The notes under the pieces: generated by a model
What the model saw: only the letters and a program-made list of their open reading frames with translations
The model's database searches: none
Told to the model about the DNA's origin: nothing
Shown: positions 8,123 to 16,723 of the stretch, piece after piece
Layout: the number at the start of each line of letters is the position of its first letter
Position numbering within the stretch: the first letter of the stretch is position 1
Translations under genes and position numbers: made by a program
Source of the DNA: Enterobacter cloacae subsp. cloacae ATCC 13047
Lineage (GTDB): Bacteria; Pseudomonadota; Gammaproteobacteria; Enterobacterales; Enterobacteriaceae
DNA: 64,000 nt
Direction of reading: 5' to 3'
Assembly (NCBI RefSeq): GCF_000025565.1
Contig: NC_014121.1
Location: forward strand, 1,054,001-1,118,000

Positions 8123-9433
8123 ATGTCCGGGGTTATGGTGTTAGCGAATAGTGTTGTTGTACTGATTCTGATTTTTGTCCTCTGGTGCGTATTATTCCGC
8201 TCGCGGGATGTGAAGTTTGCTTTTTTAAACCTCTTTCGCCACAAGAGACGATCTTATTCAACCATTGCCGCCATTATGCTCGGTGGCGTGTCGATTTTTC
8301 TGTATGGCGGGTTTATCGATTACTCTTTCTGGATTTTGAAAGAGCAAACGATTCGAACCAATATTGGTCACGTGCAAATTTATAATGAAAATTATTTCCA
8401 GACGTCGAATAAAAACAAAAGCCTGATTGCAGATTATGCATCCCTGAAAAAGGCGATTCTCAACGATCCGGATCTTGCACCGCATATTTCGACGCTGTCC
8501 GGTCAGCTGGAATTTACCGGGGTGATTTCGCAATATGAAAGCGAAACGTCCAGCTATTTTTCCGCCCTGGGTGTGGAGCCGCTGCCTGCGTTAAAGCTGG
8601 GATCGTTTGATAAATTAATTTCCGGCAGCGATCTCTCCCGGGTGCGTACCGACGAAATCACGCTGGGCAGTGGGCTGGCGAAAACGCTCAATGCCCACTA
8701 TGACGACTGGCTGGATGTGCTGGTGGTGAATACCGAGGGCGGGCAGGGCGCGTTATCGATGAAGCTGCGCGGCATCTTTGAGTCCGGTATTAAGGATTAC
8801 GATGATGTGGCGATGAAAATCCCGCTTGATACCGCACAACGCATCATGGGAACCAACAGCGTCAGTAAGGTATTAATCCTGCTGAAGGACGACGATACCG
8901 CCGTCTTTAGCGCCAAACTGCGCCAGTTTATTGCGAAACATCATTTACCGCTGCTGGTCAAAGACTGGAAAGAGACCTCGATCTTTTATCAGCAAGTCGA
9001 AGGCTTATTATCCGGGATCTATTTCTTCATTAAGCTCATCGTCGGATTGATCGTGATCTTTATGATCGGCAATTCGATGACCATGAATATTATCGAACGT
9101 ACCCGGGAAATAACCACCCTCAGGGCGATTGGCCTGAAACCCCTGCACGTCACCAGGCTGTTTTTACTGGAAGGGATTTTCATTGGTCTTATCGGCGCCA
9201 TTGGCAGTCTGGCGACAGGTTATGCCATTGCTTCTGCCATCAATCTTTACGGTATCGCCATGCCGCCGTCACCGGGGCAATCGCTGGGCTATACGGCCTT
9301 TATTAAAACCGACAGCGTAGCACTGACCTGGATAACCCTCGTATTACCGATCCTGGCCGCAACCGGCGCCTCTGTGCTGCCTGCATTACGTGCTTCACGG
9401 CTGAATATTTCAGATGCTTTTAAATTTTCGTAA
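8123..9433 (+). CDS. FtsX/MacB/LolCE-type ABC permease
   Basis: 436 residues with the layout of the FtsX-like permease superfamily: two hydrophobic stretches near the N-terminus (about 5-25 and 45-65), a large periplasmic domain (about 70-285), then three membrane segments (GIYFFIKLIVGLIVIFMIG, FLLEGIFIGLIGAIGSLA and the final helix before the C-terminus). The coupling-helix motif ERTREITTLRAIG is characteristic of this family. It starts immediately after the stop of the preceding secreted-protein gene. With the LolD-like ATPase it forms a complete type VII ABC system, either homodimeric or with an unseen partner. A LolA-like gene follows, which points to envelope lipid or lipoprotein trafficking. 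Confidence 0.9.
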   Translation: MSGVMVLANSVVVLILIFVLWCVLFRSRDVKFAFLNLFRHKRRSYSTIAAIMLGGVSIFLYGGFIDYSFWILKEQTIRTNIGHVQIYNENYFQTSNKNKSLIADYASLKKAILNDPDLAPHISTLSGQLEFTGVISQYESETSSYFSALGVEPLPALKLGSFDKLISGSDLSRVRTDEITLGSGLAKTLNAHYDDWLDVLVVNTEGGQGALSMKLRGIFESGIKDYDDVAMKIPLDTAQRIMGTNSVSKVLILLKDDDTAVFSAKLRQFIAKHHLPLLVKDWKETSIFYQQVEGLLSGIYFFIKLIVGLIVIFMIGNSMTMNIIERTREITTLRAIGLKPLHVTRLFLLEGIFIGLIGAIGSLATGYAIASAINLYGIAMPPSPGQSLGYTAFIKTDSVALTWITLVLPILAATGASVLPALRASRLNISDAFKFS

Positions 9434-9442
9434 GGAAGCGAT

Positions 9443-10231
9443 ATGAAACGCGTTGTCATCACAAAACTGCTCTTTTGTCTGTGCCTGTTTTCCTCGGCGG
9501 TATTATCAGCGCCGGTGGATAACAAAGCATCAGAGATTATTCGTCGTGCCGATGAGGTTCGTTCCCCGAATAAACCTTTTCGCTACACCCTGACCATTCA
9601 TGAATATAAGTCGGGCGCATCTCAGCCTGACAATAAGCAGGTGCTGGATATTTCCATGCGCTTTATGAAACCCGAAGGGGGAATGAAAGCCGATGCCCGT
9701 TCGCTGGCGCGTTTTATTTATCCCCCGCGGGACAAAGGCAAAGTGCTGCTCTCTGACTGGTACGATCTTTGGTTCTACACGCCAGAACTGCGTCGACCGG
9801 TTCCCGTTTCGCGCCAGCAGCGCCTGATTGGACAAATTTCCAATGGCGACGTCATTGTCACCAATTTTGAGTATGCCTACCACGCCACGCTGCTGGGCGA
9901 GGAAGCATGCGGCGATACGCAGTGCTATAAGCTGGAGTTGGTGCGCAAAACGGATGACGTCACGTGGCCAAAAGTCATCTATTACGTCGAAAAAGAGGGG
10001 GAGAACCGTCCTTTTAAAGCGTCGTATTACTCTCTGGATAATAAATTGATGAAAGAAGTGCTGTACCAGGATTTTCAGATGGTATTAGGGAAGATGCGTC
10101 CGATGAAAATTATTGTGAAGGAGGCCCGTCACGGTAACAGCTACTCCGTGATGGAGTACAGCGATGTTCGCCTGGAGTCCTTGCCTGAATCCCACTTTAC
10201 TCGCGAGTCTATTCAGCGAGGTGCCAATTGA
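9443..10231 (+). CDS. LolA-like outer-membrane lipoprotein-sorting family protein
   Basis: 262 residues with an N-terminal signal peptide ending near VLSA. The mature part matches the LolA-like sorting-protein family often found next to FtsX permeases or MMPL exporters: RYTLTIHEYKSG, DISMRFMKPEGG, RFIYPPRDKGKVLLSD and a late FQMVLGKMRPMKIIVKE strand. These proteins form a half-barrel that shields a lipid while it crosses the periplasm. Its stop overlaps the start of the next gene (a probable outer-membrane barrel) by 4 bp. It is therefore the likely carrier between the inner-membrane ABC pump and the outer membrane. Family confident, cargo unknown. Confidence 0.85.
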   Translation: MKRVVITKLLFCLCLFSSAVLSAPVDNKASEIIRRADEVRSPNKPFRYTLTIHEYKSGASQPDNKQVLDISMRFMKPEGGMKADARSLARFIYPPRDKGKVLLSDWYDLWFYTPELRRPVPVSRQQRLIGQISNGDVIVTNFEYAYHATLLGEEACGDTQCYKLELVRKTDDVTWPKVIYYVEKEGENRPFKASYYSLDNKLMKEVLYQDFQMVLGKMRPMKIIVKEARHGNSYSVMEYSDVRLESLPESHFTRESIQRGAN

Positions 10232-11616
10232 AACGCACATTACTGGGGTTAACTCTGGCACTCTCCGCTCTGCCCGTGAGCGCACTGGCGGACTGCCTGT
10301 CCGGTTCCGACTTTGCAAAAAACAGCACTGTCACGCTGTATGAGCAGGTGTCGCTGGTCAAAAAACAAATTTCAGACTGGCGAATTAACGGCCGAAATCC
10401 GTATACCAGACACAATATCTACAATGACGCGGGCGTGAATCTCACCAGCAAGTGCGCGATCGTTGATAATGCGCTGGATCTGGATTTGTCTCTCTACGGG
10501 CTCACCTGGTACTCACCGCGCAAGGTGGGAGCATTTGAAGAGGACGACAGCCGCTCTCAGCTGCTGATTGAGCGTCTGAGACTGGTTTACGCCGTTTCAG
10601 ACAGCGTGCAGCTTGAAGTGGGAAAACTTCAGGCGAAGCAGGGTCTCTTTTTCCTGCGCTCACCTTCCGATCTGACTCCGCATTACTACGCCGGGTTCAA
10701 ACCGACGCGGCTTTACGATCCCGCGCTTCGCACTGCGTATCAGTCCTCGTCCTGGGCCGCGACGCTGTCAATGGACAACCGGGATGAGTCGCTCTCGCTG
10801 ACCATGATTCCGAAGCTGGCGACGATCGATAAATACTATCTGACCTCCAGCAACTGGTCCGCGAACCAGCGTGGCAACAGCAGCGAGGCCTGGCTTCTGA
10901 GCTATACCTCACATGCCTTCCGTCAACATACCCCGGGGATGCGCATTCTGCTGGGAGACTCGCAGTCGGTTGCCGTCTCTGACAGCTATCACTACACCCC
11001 ACAGCTGACCCTGAATGCCGGGATGGCCTGGCACCGGGAGCAGCGCTGGCGTCATCTCTCTGAGGAGAAAAGTGCAGAAGTCCAGAACTATGCATTTCCT
11101 TCATCGCTGTATGAGACCGAGGACAAAAATGGCGTAGAGCTGGCGGTGGGCGGGCAATATACCACTGATACCTTTAACGTTTTCGGCCTGGAATATTATT
11201 ACCAGAGCGAAGGCTACTCCCGCACGGAATGGCGCAAACAGCGCGAGCTGATGACCTTTTTGAATACGCCGACAGGTTATGCGCCGCTCGACAGGGCGTT
11301 TGATTCCTATAAGTACCTGATGGCGTCTGAAATCAGCAATACGGGCAACAAAGGCATGTTGCAGGGGAAACACTATCTCAACGCCTGGTCCAGCGTGCAG
11401 CTCACGCATCAGATCGCCGTGCAGCCTTATTTTATCGTCAATCTGATGGATAAAAGCACCCTGTCGGGGCTCCACATCAGCGCACCGCTGACCTTTATTG
11501 ATGACCAGCTGGAAGCGTATACCGGCGTCTATTCAGCACTGGGTAGCGCAAATTCTGAGTTTGCTTTCTTCGGCGATGTTGCCGGTGGCTATGTTGGCTT
11601 TAAGTATTACTTATAA
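10228..11616 (+). CDS. Probable outer-membrane beta-barrel of the export module
   Basis: 462 residues with a signal peptide (MKRTLLGLTLALSALPVSALA, cleavage before DCLSG). The mature sequence alternates polar and aromatic/hydrophobic residues in short strands (LDLDLSLYGLTWYS, RLRLVYAVSDSVQLEVGKL, WSSVQLTHQIAVQPYFIVNL) and ends in GGYVGFKYYL, a typical barrel-closing strand except that the last residue is Leu rather than Phe. Two early cysteines may form a disulphide. It is coupled by a 4-bp overlap to the LolA-like gene. This suggests an outer-membrane receptor or channel for the product. I cannot assign a named family. Confidence 0.75.
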   Translation: MKRTLLGLTLALSALPVSALADCLSGSDFAKNSTVTLYEQVSLVKKQISDWRINGRNPYTRHNIYNDAGVNLTSKCAIVDNALDLDLSLYGLTWYSPRKVGAFEEDDSRSQLLIERLRLVYAVSDSVQLEVGKLQAKQGLFFLRSPSDLTPHYYAGFKPTRLYDPALRTAYQSSSWAATLSMDNRDESLSLTMIPKLATIDKYYLTSSNWSANQRGNSSEAWLLSYTSHAFRQHTPGMRILLGDSQSVAVSDSYHYTPQLTLNAGMAWHREQRWRHLSEEKSAEVQNYAFPSSLYETEDKNGVELAVGGQYTTDTFNVFGLEYYYQSEGYSRTEWRKQRELMTFLNTPTGYAPLDRAFDSYKYLMASEISNTGNKGMLQGKHYLNAWSSVQLTHQIAVQPYFIVNLMDKSTLSGLHISAPLTFIDDQLEAYTGVYSALGSANSEFAFFGDVAGGYVGFKYYL

Positions 11617-11626
11617 GGAAATGACT

Positions 11627-12559
11627 ATGACGCTTGATAATCCATCGCAGCCTGTGGTGCTGCTGTTTTCCGGCCAGGGAAACCCGGTGATTGGTATGGG
11701 CAGCGATCTGTGGGATCTCAATGCAATGACGAAACAGATCTGGGATTGTGCCAGCGATGTGTCGGGTCTCGATCTGCGCCGACTCTGCCTTAAGGGGCCG
11801 ATGAACAGGCTGATCCAGACCACGGTACAACAGCTGGCCGTTACGGCTATCAACGTATCGCTTTATAGCCTCTGCCGCGAGCGCTTCCCGACGCTGCGCG
11901 TCGTGGGTGCCTGCGGCCATAGCGTTGGCGAATACAGTGCCCTGTACGCGGCAGGCGCGATCTCGCTGGAGACCCTGTTCCGTACGCTGCATTTTCGTGC
12001 CAGCACCATGGATGCGGTGAGTAAAAAGCAGAAAGGCGCGATGCTGGCGCTGAAGGGGGCCGATTTTGCCACGCTGAGTGACATCATCACCCGTTCCGGG
12101 ATCGCGCTGGATATCAGCTGCGACAACACCCCGCGTCAGCAGGTGATTGGCGGGACCCCGTCTGCGCTGAGTGATTTTGCCAAAGTGCTGGCCGATGAAG
12201 GCTATGAGCCGATCAAGCTCGGCGTCAGCGGGGCCTGGCATACCCGTTTAATGGCTGAGGGCGTGCAATTGATGCGTGACTTCCTGGCGGGACAGCCCTT
12301 CACCTCGCCAGCCTATGACGTGCTGATGAATGTGACCGCCAGAGTCGAAACGGTGCCGGACAATATCAAAGAGAACCTCTCCCTGCATCTGACGCAGACG
12401 GTGAAATGGGCCGATTCCATGGCCAGATTCATCCATCATCCAGACCAGCCGCTGTTCCTGGAGATGAGCAACAAACCCTATCTGGGACAGATGCTAAATG
12501 ATTTTTCCGGTTTTTCTGCCGGGCGTGTCCTGCACTGCAGAAAAGTGTTAGGGATGTAA
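11627..12559 (+). CDS. FabD-like malonyl-CoA:ACP acyltransferase
   Basis: 310 residues. The ATG at 11627 is chosen because AAGGA at 11615-11619 gives normal spacing; the in-frame ATG at 11621 is too close to it. The acyltransferase motifs are complete: GQGNPVIGMG near the start, GHSVGEYSAL with nucleophile Ser99, and GAWHTRLM with the catalytic His near residue 205. It is a standalone enzyme expected to load malonyl units from malonyl-CoA onto the cluster ACP. Its presence beside the housekeeping FabD implies a dedicated extender supply for this pathway. Confidence 0.88.
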   Translation: MTLDNPSQPVVLLFSGQGNPVIGMGSDLWDLNAMTKQIWDCASDVSGLDLRRLCLKGPMNRLIQTTVQQLAVTAINVSLYSLCRERFPTLRVVGACGHSVGEYSALYAAGAISLETLFRTLHFRASTMDAVSKKQKGAMLALKGADFATLSDIITRSGIALDISCDNTPRQQVIGGTPSALSDFAKVLADEGYEPIKLGVSGAWHTRLMAEGVQLMRDFLAGQPFTSPAYDVLMNVTARVETVPDNIKENLSLHLTQTVKWADSMARFIHHPDQPLFLEMSNKPYLGQMLNDFSGFSAGRVLHCRKVLGM

Positions 12560-12569
12560 TGGCCGAGCT

Positions 12570-13571
12570 ATGATTCCAGATTATTTAACCTTCATCCGCT
12601 ATCAGGATAAAAGGAACGTGCTTTTTATCTATATCGTGACGTTTATCCTGCTGGGCTTTTACTGGAAAAATGCCGGTTTCTCTTTTTCCCGGCAGGATGC
12701 CTGGGTCGCGAGCGGTATTTTCGCGCTGATCGGGTATAGCTTCATTGCCGACCTTAAGGCCTTCTGGGCCTATAAATGCGTCGTCAAGAATGTTGATTTG
12801 TCGGTATTTGTCGGCAAAGAGAGCCCGAAAACGAATTCGATCATCTTCGAACCGTTCGTTGTGCTTGCCGTCTCGATCCTGATTTTCGCGGGCATCACGG
12901 GGCTCTTCCTTGCGCTGACCACGCCAGGCATCACGCTGCTGATCATGGTTTTCGTGGCGCCGCTGATTATCTGGGGGATCTTTGCCGCACTGCGTCATGT
13001 CTATATTCAGCAGGTCGTTGCCTCAGCCAGAGACAAGGCAAAATACACGCAGCTTTCACAGTATGTGGCCGTTGCTGTCGTGATGAGTGTGGTGATGAAT
13101 CTCCTGACCATCAGCCCCTTACGCAACAGTGCGCAGTTTGATCTCTATGGGCGCTACTTCACCTTAACCGCCATCATTACCATGGTGGTGCTCTGCGTGG
13201 TGGTGCTGGGAATCAATCTGCTGTTCTTGCGCTTTACCCGACGCTATGTGTTTCTGGGGCATCTGTTCCTTAACGAGATTGATCTCTATTTCTCCCCGTC
13301 AATCCCGTGGAGGACGCTGTCAGAGAAACCATTATGGCTGCGGCTGGTGATGCTGGTGGGCGTGGAATGTGTCTGGTCGGCTGTTATCGGCGTGCTGCTT
13401 ACGCTTTCGGGATGGCAGGTCTGGTTTGAGGTCTATTTCCTGCTTTGCTATCTGCCATGTCTGGTGTACTACACGCTGCACACCTGGTGGAAATGGCATA
13501 CCGATTTTATGATGTCGAGCGATATGTATCTGCGCTGGGCGGAGATCAGCAGAGAGGACACCCCCTGGTAG
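12570..13571 (+). CDS. Multispanning inner-membrane protein, unknown function
   Basis: 333 residues with about seven to eight hydrophobic segments, including LFIYIVTFILLGFYW, VLAVSILIFAGITGLFLAL, YVAVAVVMSVVMNLL and VYFLLCYLPCLVYYTLHT. It is the last gene of the long plus-strand operon and lies 10 bp after the acyltransferase gene. No catalytic motif or transporter signature is recognisable, though the layout with long helices and polar loops would fit a second permease or an integral-membrane modifying enzyme. A bidirectional terminator follows. Confidence 0.65.
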   Translation: MIPDYLTFIRYQDKRNVLFIYIVTFILLGFYWKNAGFSFSRQDAWVASGIFALIGYSFIADLKAFWAYKCVVKNVDLSVFVGKESPKTNSIIFEPFVVLAVSILIFAGITGLFLALTTPGITLLIMVFVAPLIIWGIFAALRHVYIQQVVASARDKAKYTQLSQYVAVAVVMSVVMNLLTISPLRNSAQFDLYGRYFTLTAIITMVVLCVVVLGINLLFLRFTRRYVFLGHLFLNEIDLYFSPSIPWRTLSEKPLWLRLVMLVGVECVWSAVIGVLLTLSGWQVWFEVYFLLCYLPCLVYYTLHTWWKWHTDFMMSSDMYLRWAEISREDTPW

Positions 13572-13590
13572 TCGCCTTCTGAAAGACATA

Positions 13591-13628
13591 AAAAAGCCAG
13601 ACCCTCATCACTGACGGTCTGGCTTTTT
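13591..13628. terminator. Bidirectional intrinsic terminator
   Basis: AAAAAGCCAGACC at 13591-13603 pairs perfectly with GGTCTGGCTTTTT at 13616-13628 around a 12-base loop. A-tract and T-tract on the two sides let it stop both the biosynthetic operon (plus) and the type I secretion operon (minus), which converge here. Confidence 0.9.
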
Positions 13629-13644
13629 ATTACGTCTGTTTCGC

Positions 13645-15366
13645 TTAGCTCATTTTCATCCATGACAGCAGCATGGAGGCGCTGGCAATGACGTTAATGT
13701 TGGAAATATAGCCGTCGTAGCGGTTGTTAATGGCAGAAAGCTGATTATTAAAATGATCGTTTTCTGCCGTCAGCACGTCGAGCAAGGTGCGTTTGCCAAG
13801 GTGATACCACTGTTCGTAGAACATACGACGCACCCGATCCGTTTCACTTGTCAGGCGATCGTAATCATCGGCGCGCAGGAAAGAGGAGTCACGTACCTGA
13901 ATCTGATAGTTAATCTGATACTCCAGATCTTTGTAACTCACTTCATATTGCTGCTGCGCCATATTGGCTTTCGCCCGTGCCGACATCTCAGCGGCACGCT
14001 GAGAGCCGCCGCTAAACGCCTCCCACTCGACGTTTAAGCCCGTATACCAACCCGCTTCGTTGCCGTTGCTGTCTTTGGCGGTGCTTTTGGAGATGACCCA
14101 ATTCACCTGCGGCAGGGCCGACGATTTAATGCTTTCTGCCTCATACTCCGCCGCCCGGACTTTGGACTGCAGGTTCAGCATCATCGGGTTTTTATCCAGC
14201 CCAGAAAGCGCCACCGACGCCGGGATGACCGTGTCGTGCCAGCTTATGCCTTCCGGTAATTCAGGCTCGATCCCCAGCAGACGCACCAGTTTAATTTTGC
14301 TGGCACTCAGCTGATGCTCAATATTGTCGAGACTCGCCTGGGCCGACATCAGTTTTGCTTTTGCCTGCACCAGTTCACTCTCTCTGCCGCGGTCTGCCTG
14401 GGTAATTTGCGACAGCATGGTGACCAGCTCTTTCATGCGGCCAACATACTGTTTCGCCACAACCTTACTGTGCTGGTAACGCCCCATGTTCATCAGCTCG
14501 GACACGGTGTTGTAGGCCAGCTGTTCGCGGGAATACTCTTTTGAATAACGGGCTGCTTTTGCCGTTTCCAGAGAGTTGTCCACCTGGTTACTGATCCTTC
14601 CCCAGTCAATAATCGGCGTATTAACGGAGACCGTGCCGCTTGAGTCGCTGATATGGCTATTGTTGGATGACGACTGGCGATCGCCGCCCACGGTCGACAG
14701 CGGCGAGGTTACGCCCAGACGTACCTGGGGCATGCGCTGGCCTTTTACCTGATCGACCATGTAGTCAGACGCCATCACCTCTGCTGAGGCGGCCCGCAGT
14801 TCCGGGCTATACGCCAGCGCTCTGGCCACCATGCTGCGCAGAAAAACAAGCGAATCCTGACTGCCGGCACGGTAGCCCTGCGACATGCCGCTGATGGCTT
14901 GACGCGCACCGCCGTCACGACGCACCCCGGCGTACGCCGGGTCTGGTTTGTAATACTCGGTGACGGGCGGGAAGAAGTCTGCGTTTTTCTTCAGCGCAGC
15001 CCGGCTTTCCGCCGGTTTTGACGGGGCGGGGGCAAACTCCCTGGCTGTTGGTGCAGAGGCGTAACGTTCAGGGCGCGCAGTGGCTTGCGTTGGCATCGCC
15101 TTTTGCGTACTGACGTATTGCGACTGGGTACGCATGGCGGGCAGCGAACGCGGCGATGCCGCACTTTGCGACACCGTCCGCTGCACAGGCTGCACTTCGC
15201 GGTTGAGCTGTGACTGTGTGCGCATCGGCGGCAATGACGCCAGGCTGCTTTTAGCCTGAGCAATGTCAGCCGCGTGCAGCGGAATGACAAAAGAAGAGCA
15301 GGGCAAGCAGAGTGCAACTGCGGTTGCTACCCTTGCCCAACGACGCTCTTTACGTGCCTTAACCAT
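13645..15366 (-). CDS. TolC-family outer-membrane channel of type I secretion system, extended N-terminus
   Basis: 573 residues. After a signal peptide ending near LHAADIA comes a low-complexity stretch of about 120 residues rich in Ser, Ala, Pro and Gln, with two near-identical units, LPPMRTQSQ and LPAMRTQSQ. The TolC/OEP domain begins about residue 175 (VFLRSMVARALAYSPELRAA) and continues with paired long helices (REQLAYNTVSELMNM, LVQAKAKLMSAQASLDNIEHQ) and the second repeat to the C-terminus. It is the last gene of a three-gene operon with HlyD- and HlyB-type genes, as in the LapBCE, BapBCD and SiiCDF systems. The N-terminal extension is longer than in ordinary TolC. Confidence 0.88.
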   Translation of the reverse strand: MVKARKERRWARVATAVALCLPCSSFVIPLHAADIAQAKSSLASLPPMRTQSQLNREVQPVQRTVSQSAASPRSLPAMRTQSQYVSTQKAMPTQATARPERYASAPTAREFAPAPSKPAESRAALKKNADFFPPVTEYYKPDPAYAGVRRDGGARQAISGMSQGYRAGSQDSLVFLRSMVARALAYSPELRAASAEVMASDYMVDQVKGQRMPQVRLGVTSPLSTVGGDRQSSSNNSHISDSSGTVSVNTPIIDWGRISNQVDNSLETAKAARYSKEYSREQLAYNTVSELMNMGRYQHSKVVAKQYVGRMKELVTMLSQITQADRGRESELVQAKAKLMSAQASLDNIEHQLSASKIKLVRLLGIEPELPEGISWHDTVIPASVALSGLDKNPMMLNLQSKVRAAEYEAESIKSSALPQVNWVISKSTAKDSNGNEAGWYTGLNVEWEAFSGGSQRAAEMSARAKANMAQQQYEVSYKDLEYQINYQIQVRDSSFLRADDYDRLTSETDRVRRMFYEQWYHLGKRTLLDVLTAENDHFNNQLSAINNRYDGYISNINVIASASMLLSWMKMS

Positions 15367-15370
15367 ATAA

Positions 15371-16723
15371 TTATCTCTCCCTGAAGGCTTCGCGCGCTTT
15401 CAGTATCGGTTTGAGGATGTAAGACAAAATGGTCTTCTCCCCCGTTCTGATTTCTACGTTTGCCACCATTCCCGGCATGATCGGGAACGACTTGTCTTTT
15501 ACCTGTAACGCGGCACGGTCGGTGCGGACGAACACCCGGTAATAGGTAGAATCTCCACGCCCCTGACGGGCTTTCTCTTCATCGATCAGGGTGTCTGAAC
15601 TGAGGTGTTCAACGACACCGTTTAATCCGCCATAAATGGCATAGTCGTAGGCGGTAATTTTCACCGTGGCGGGCAGGCCCGGATGGATAAAGGCCACATC
15701 AGAGGGTTTGATTTTGGCTTCAACCAGCAGGTTATCTTCGAGCGGAATGAGGGTCATGATCTCCGCCCCCTGCTGAATGACGCCGCCACGGGTTGTCACC
15801 CGGATGTTGTTGACGGTGCCGCGCACGGGCGCCACCACCGTGGTACGGTTCATTACGTCCTGGCGTCCGCGCAGAATTTCTTCCGCCTGCGCCAGCTCAG
15901 ATTCCAGTCGGTTCAGTTCGCTGTTGGCATCAGAGCGGAAGCGGTTGGTACGCTCGGTGATCTGCAGGCTGAATTCGTTCGCCTGGCGCTTGAGGCGCAG
16001 GATTTCGACATCCGACATTAACCCTCTGCGCGCCAGCGGCTCCGACAGACTGACCTCGTTTTGCGCCAGCGTCAGGCTCCGTTTTAAGGCCTCTACGCTT
16101 TCATTCAGGGTTTTCAGGCGGGCGTTATAGGCCTGGGTCTCATCACGCACGATTGACTCAATCCCGGCGATATCCGGCGGGAAGGTCAGTGGCGTGTCGT
16201 AGGCTTCCGCCCTGAGACGGGCAATGCTGCCTTTCAGCCCCTGCACTTTGGACAACGATTCGCCATAGCTGGCCCCGGCGCGAGTCGGGTCAATCTTCAG
16301 CAGAATCTGGCCTTTCTCGACGATGTCGCCTTCCTGCACGTTTAGCTCTTCGAGAATGCCGCCTTCCAGGCTCTGAATGAGCTGCTCGCGGCTGGCGGGG
16401 ATCACTTTCCCGTCGCCACGGGTAATCTCCTCAACCCGGGCGAAATGCGCCCAGACCAGCGCTACCACCACAACCAGGGTGATGGTGTAGAGCATGATCA
16501 TGCTGAAAGGGGTCTTCTGTGCGATCAGCGCGCCCTGCAGGTCGTGCATGAATTTCAGATCGTCGGCTTTCACTTTCCCCGTTGGCTGTGCAGGGTGTAA
16601 TGCCAGCCCGGTGCCCGCTCTCTGCGTAGCGTTCACGTTTTCCAGTGCCGTTGAGGGTACGCCTGCATCCGTTTCGGCCTCTCCCTTTGAGGCGTTATGA
16701 TTCACTTCGTCCTCGTTCATCAT
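15371..16723 (-). CDS. HlyD-family membrane fusion protein of type I secretion system
   Basis: 450 residues: a cytoplasmic N-terminus, a single membrane helix (MIMLYTITLVVVVALVWAHF, about 79-98), then the beta-barrel/lipoyl half (GDGKVIPASREQLIQSLEGG, LEELNVQEGDIVEKGQIL), a long coiled coil (about 170-305) and the closing lipoyl/barrel part (VVAPVRGTVNNIRVTTRGG). This is the classical HlyD/LapC adaptor plan that bridges the ABC exporter and the TolC-like channel. It overlaps the ABC gene by 4 bp and ends 4 bp before the channel gene, so all three are translated from one message. Confidence 0.93.
   Translation of the reverse strand: MMNEDEVNHNASKGEAETDAGVPSTALENVNATQRAGTGLALHPAQPTGKVKADDLKFMHDLQGALIAQKTPFSMIMLYTITLVVVVALVWAHFARVEEITRGDGKVIPASREQLIQSLEGGILEELNVQEGDIVEKGQILLKIDPTRAGASYGESLSKVQGLKGSIARLRAEAYDTPLTFPPDIAGIESIVRDETQAYNARLKTLNESVEALKRSLTLAQNEVSLSEPLARRGLMSDVEILRLKRQANEFSLQITERTNRFRSDANSELNRLESELAQAEEILRGRQDVMNRTTVVAPVRGTVNNIRVTTRGGVIQQGAEIMTLIPLEDNLLVEAKIKPSDVAFIHPGLPATVKITAYDYAIYGGLNGVVEHLSSDTLIDEEKARQGRGDSTYYRVFVRTDRAALQVKDKSFPIMPGMVANVEIRTGEKTILSYILKPILKAREAFRER

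Noticed and set aside
10228..11616. TonB-dependent receptor
   Set aside because: No plug domain or TonB box, and 462 residues is too short; a smaller barrel is more likely.
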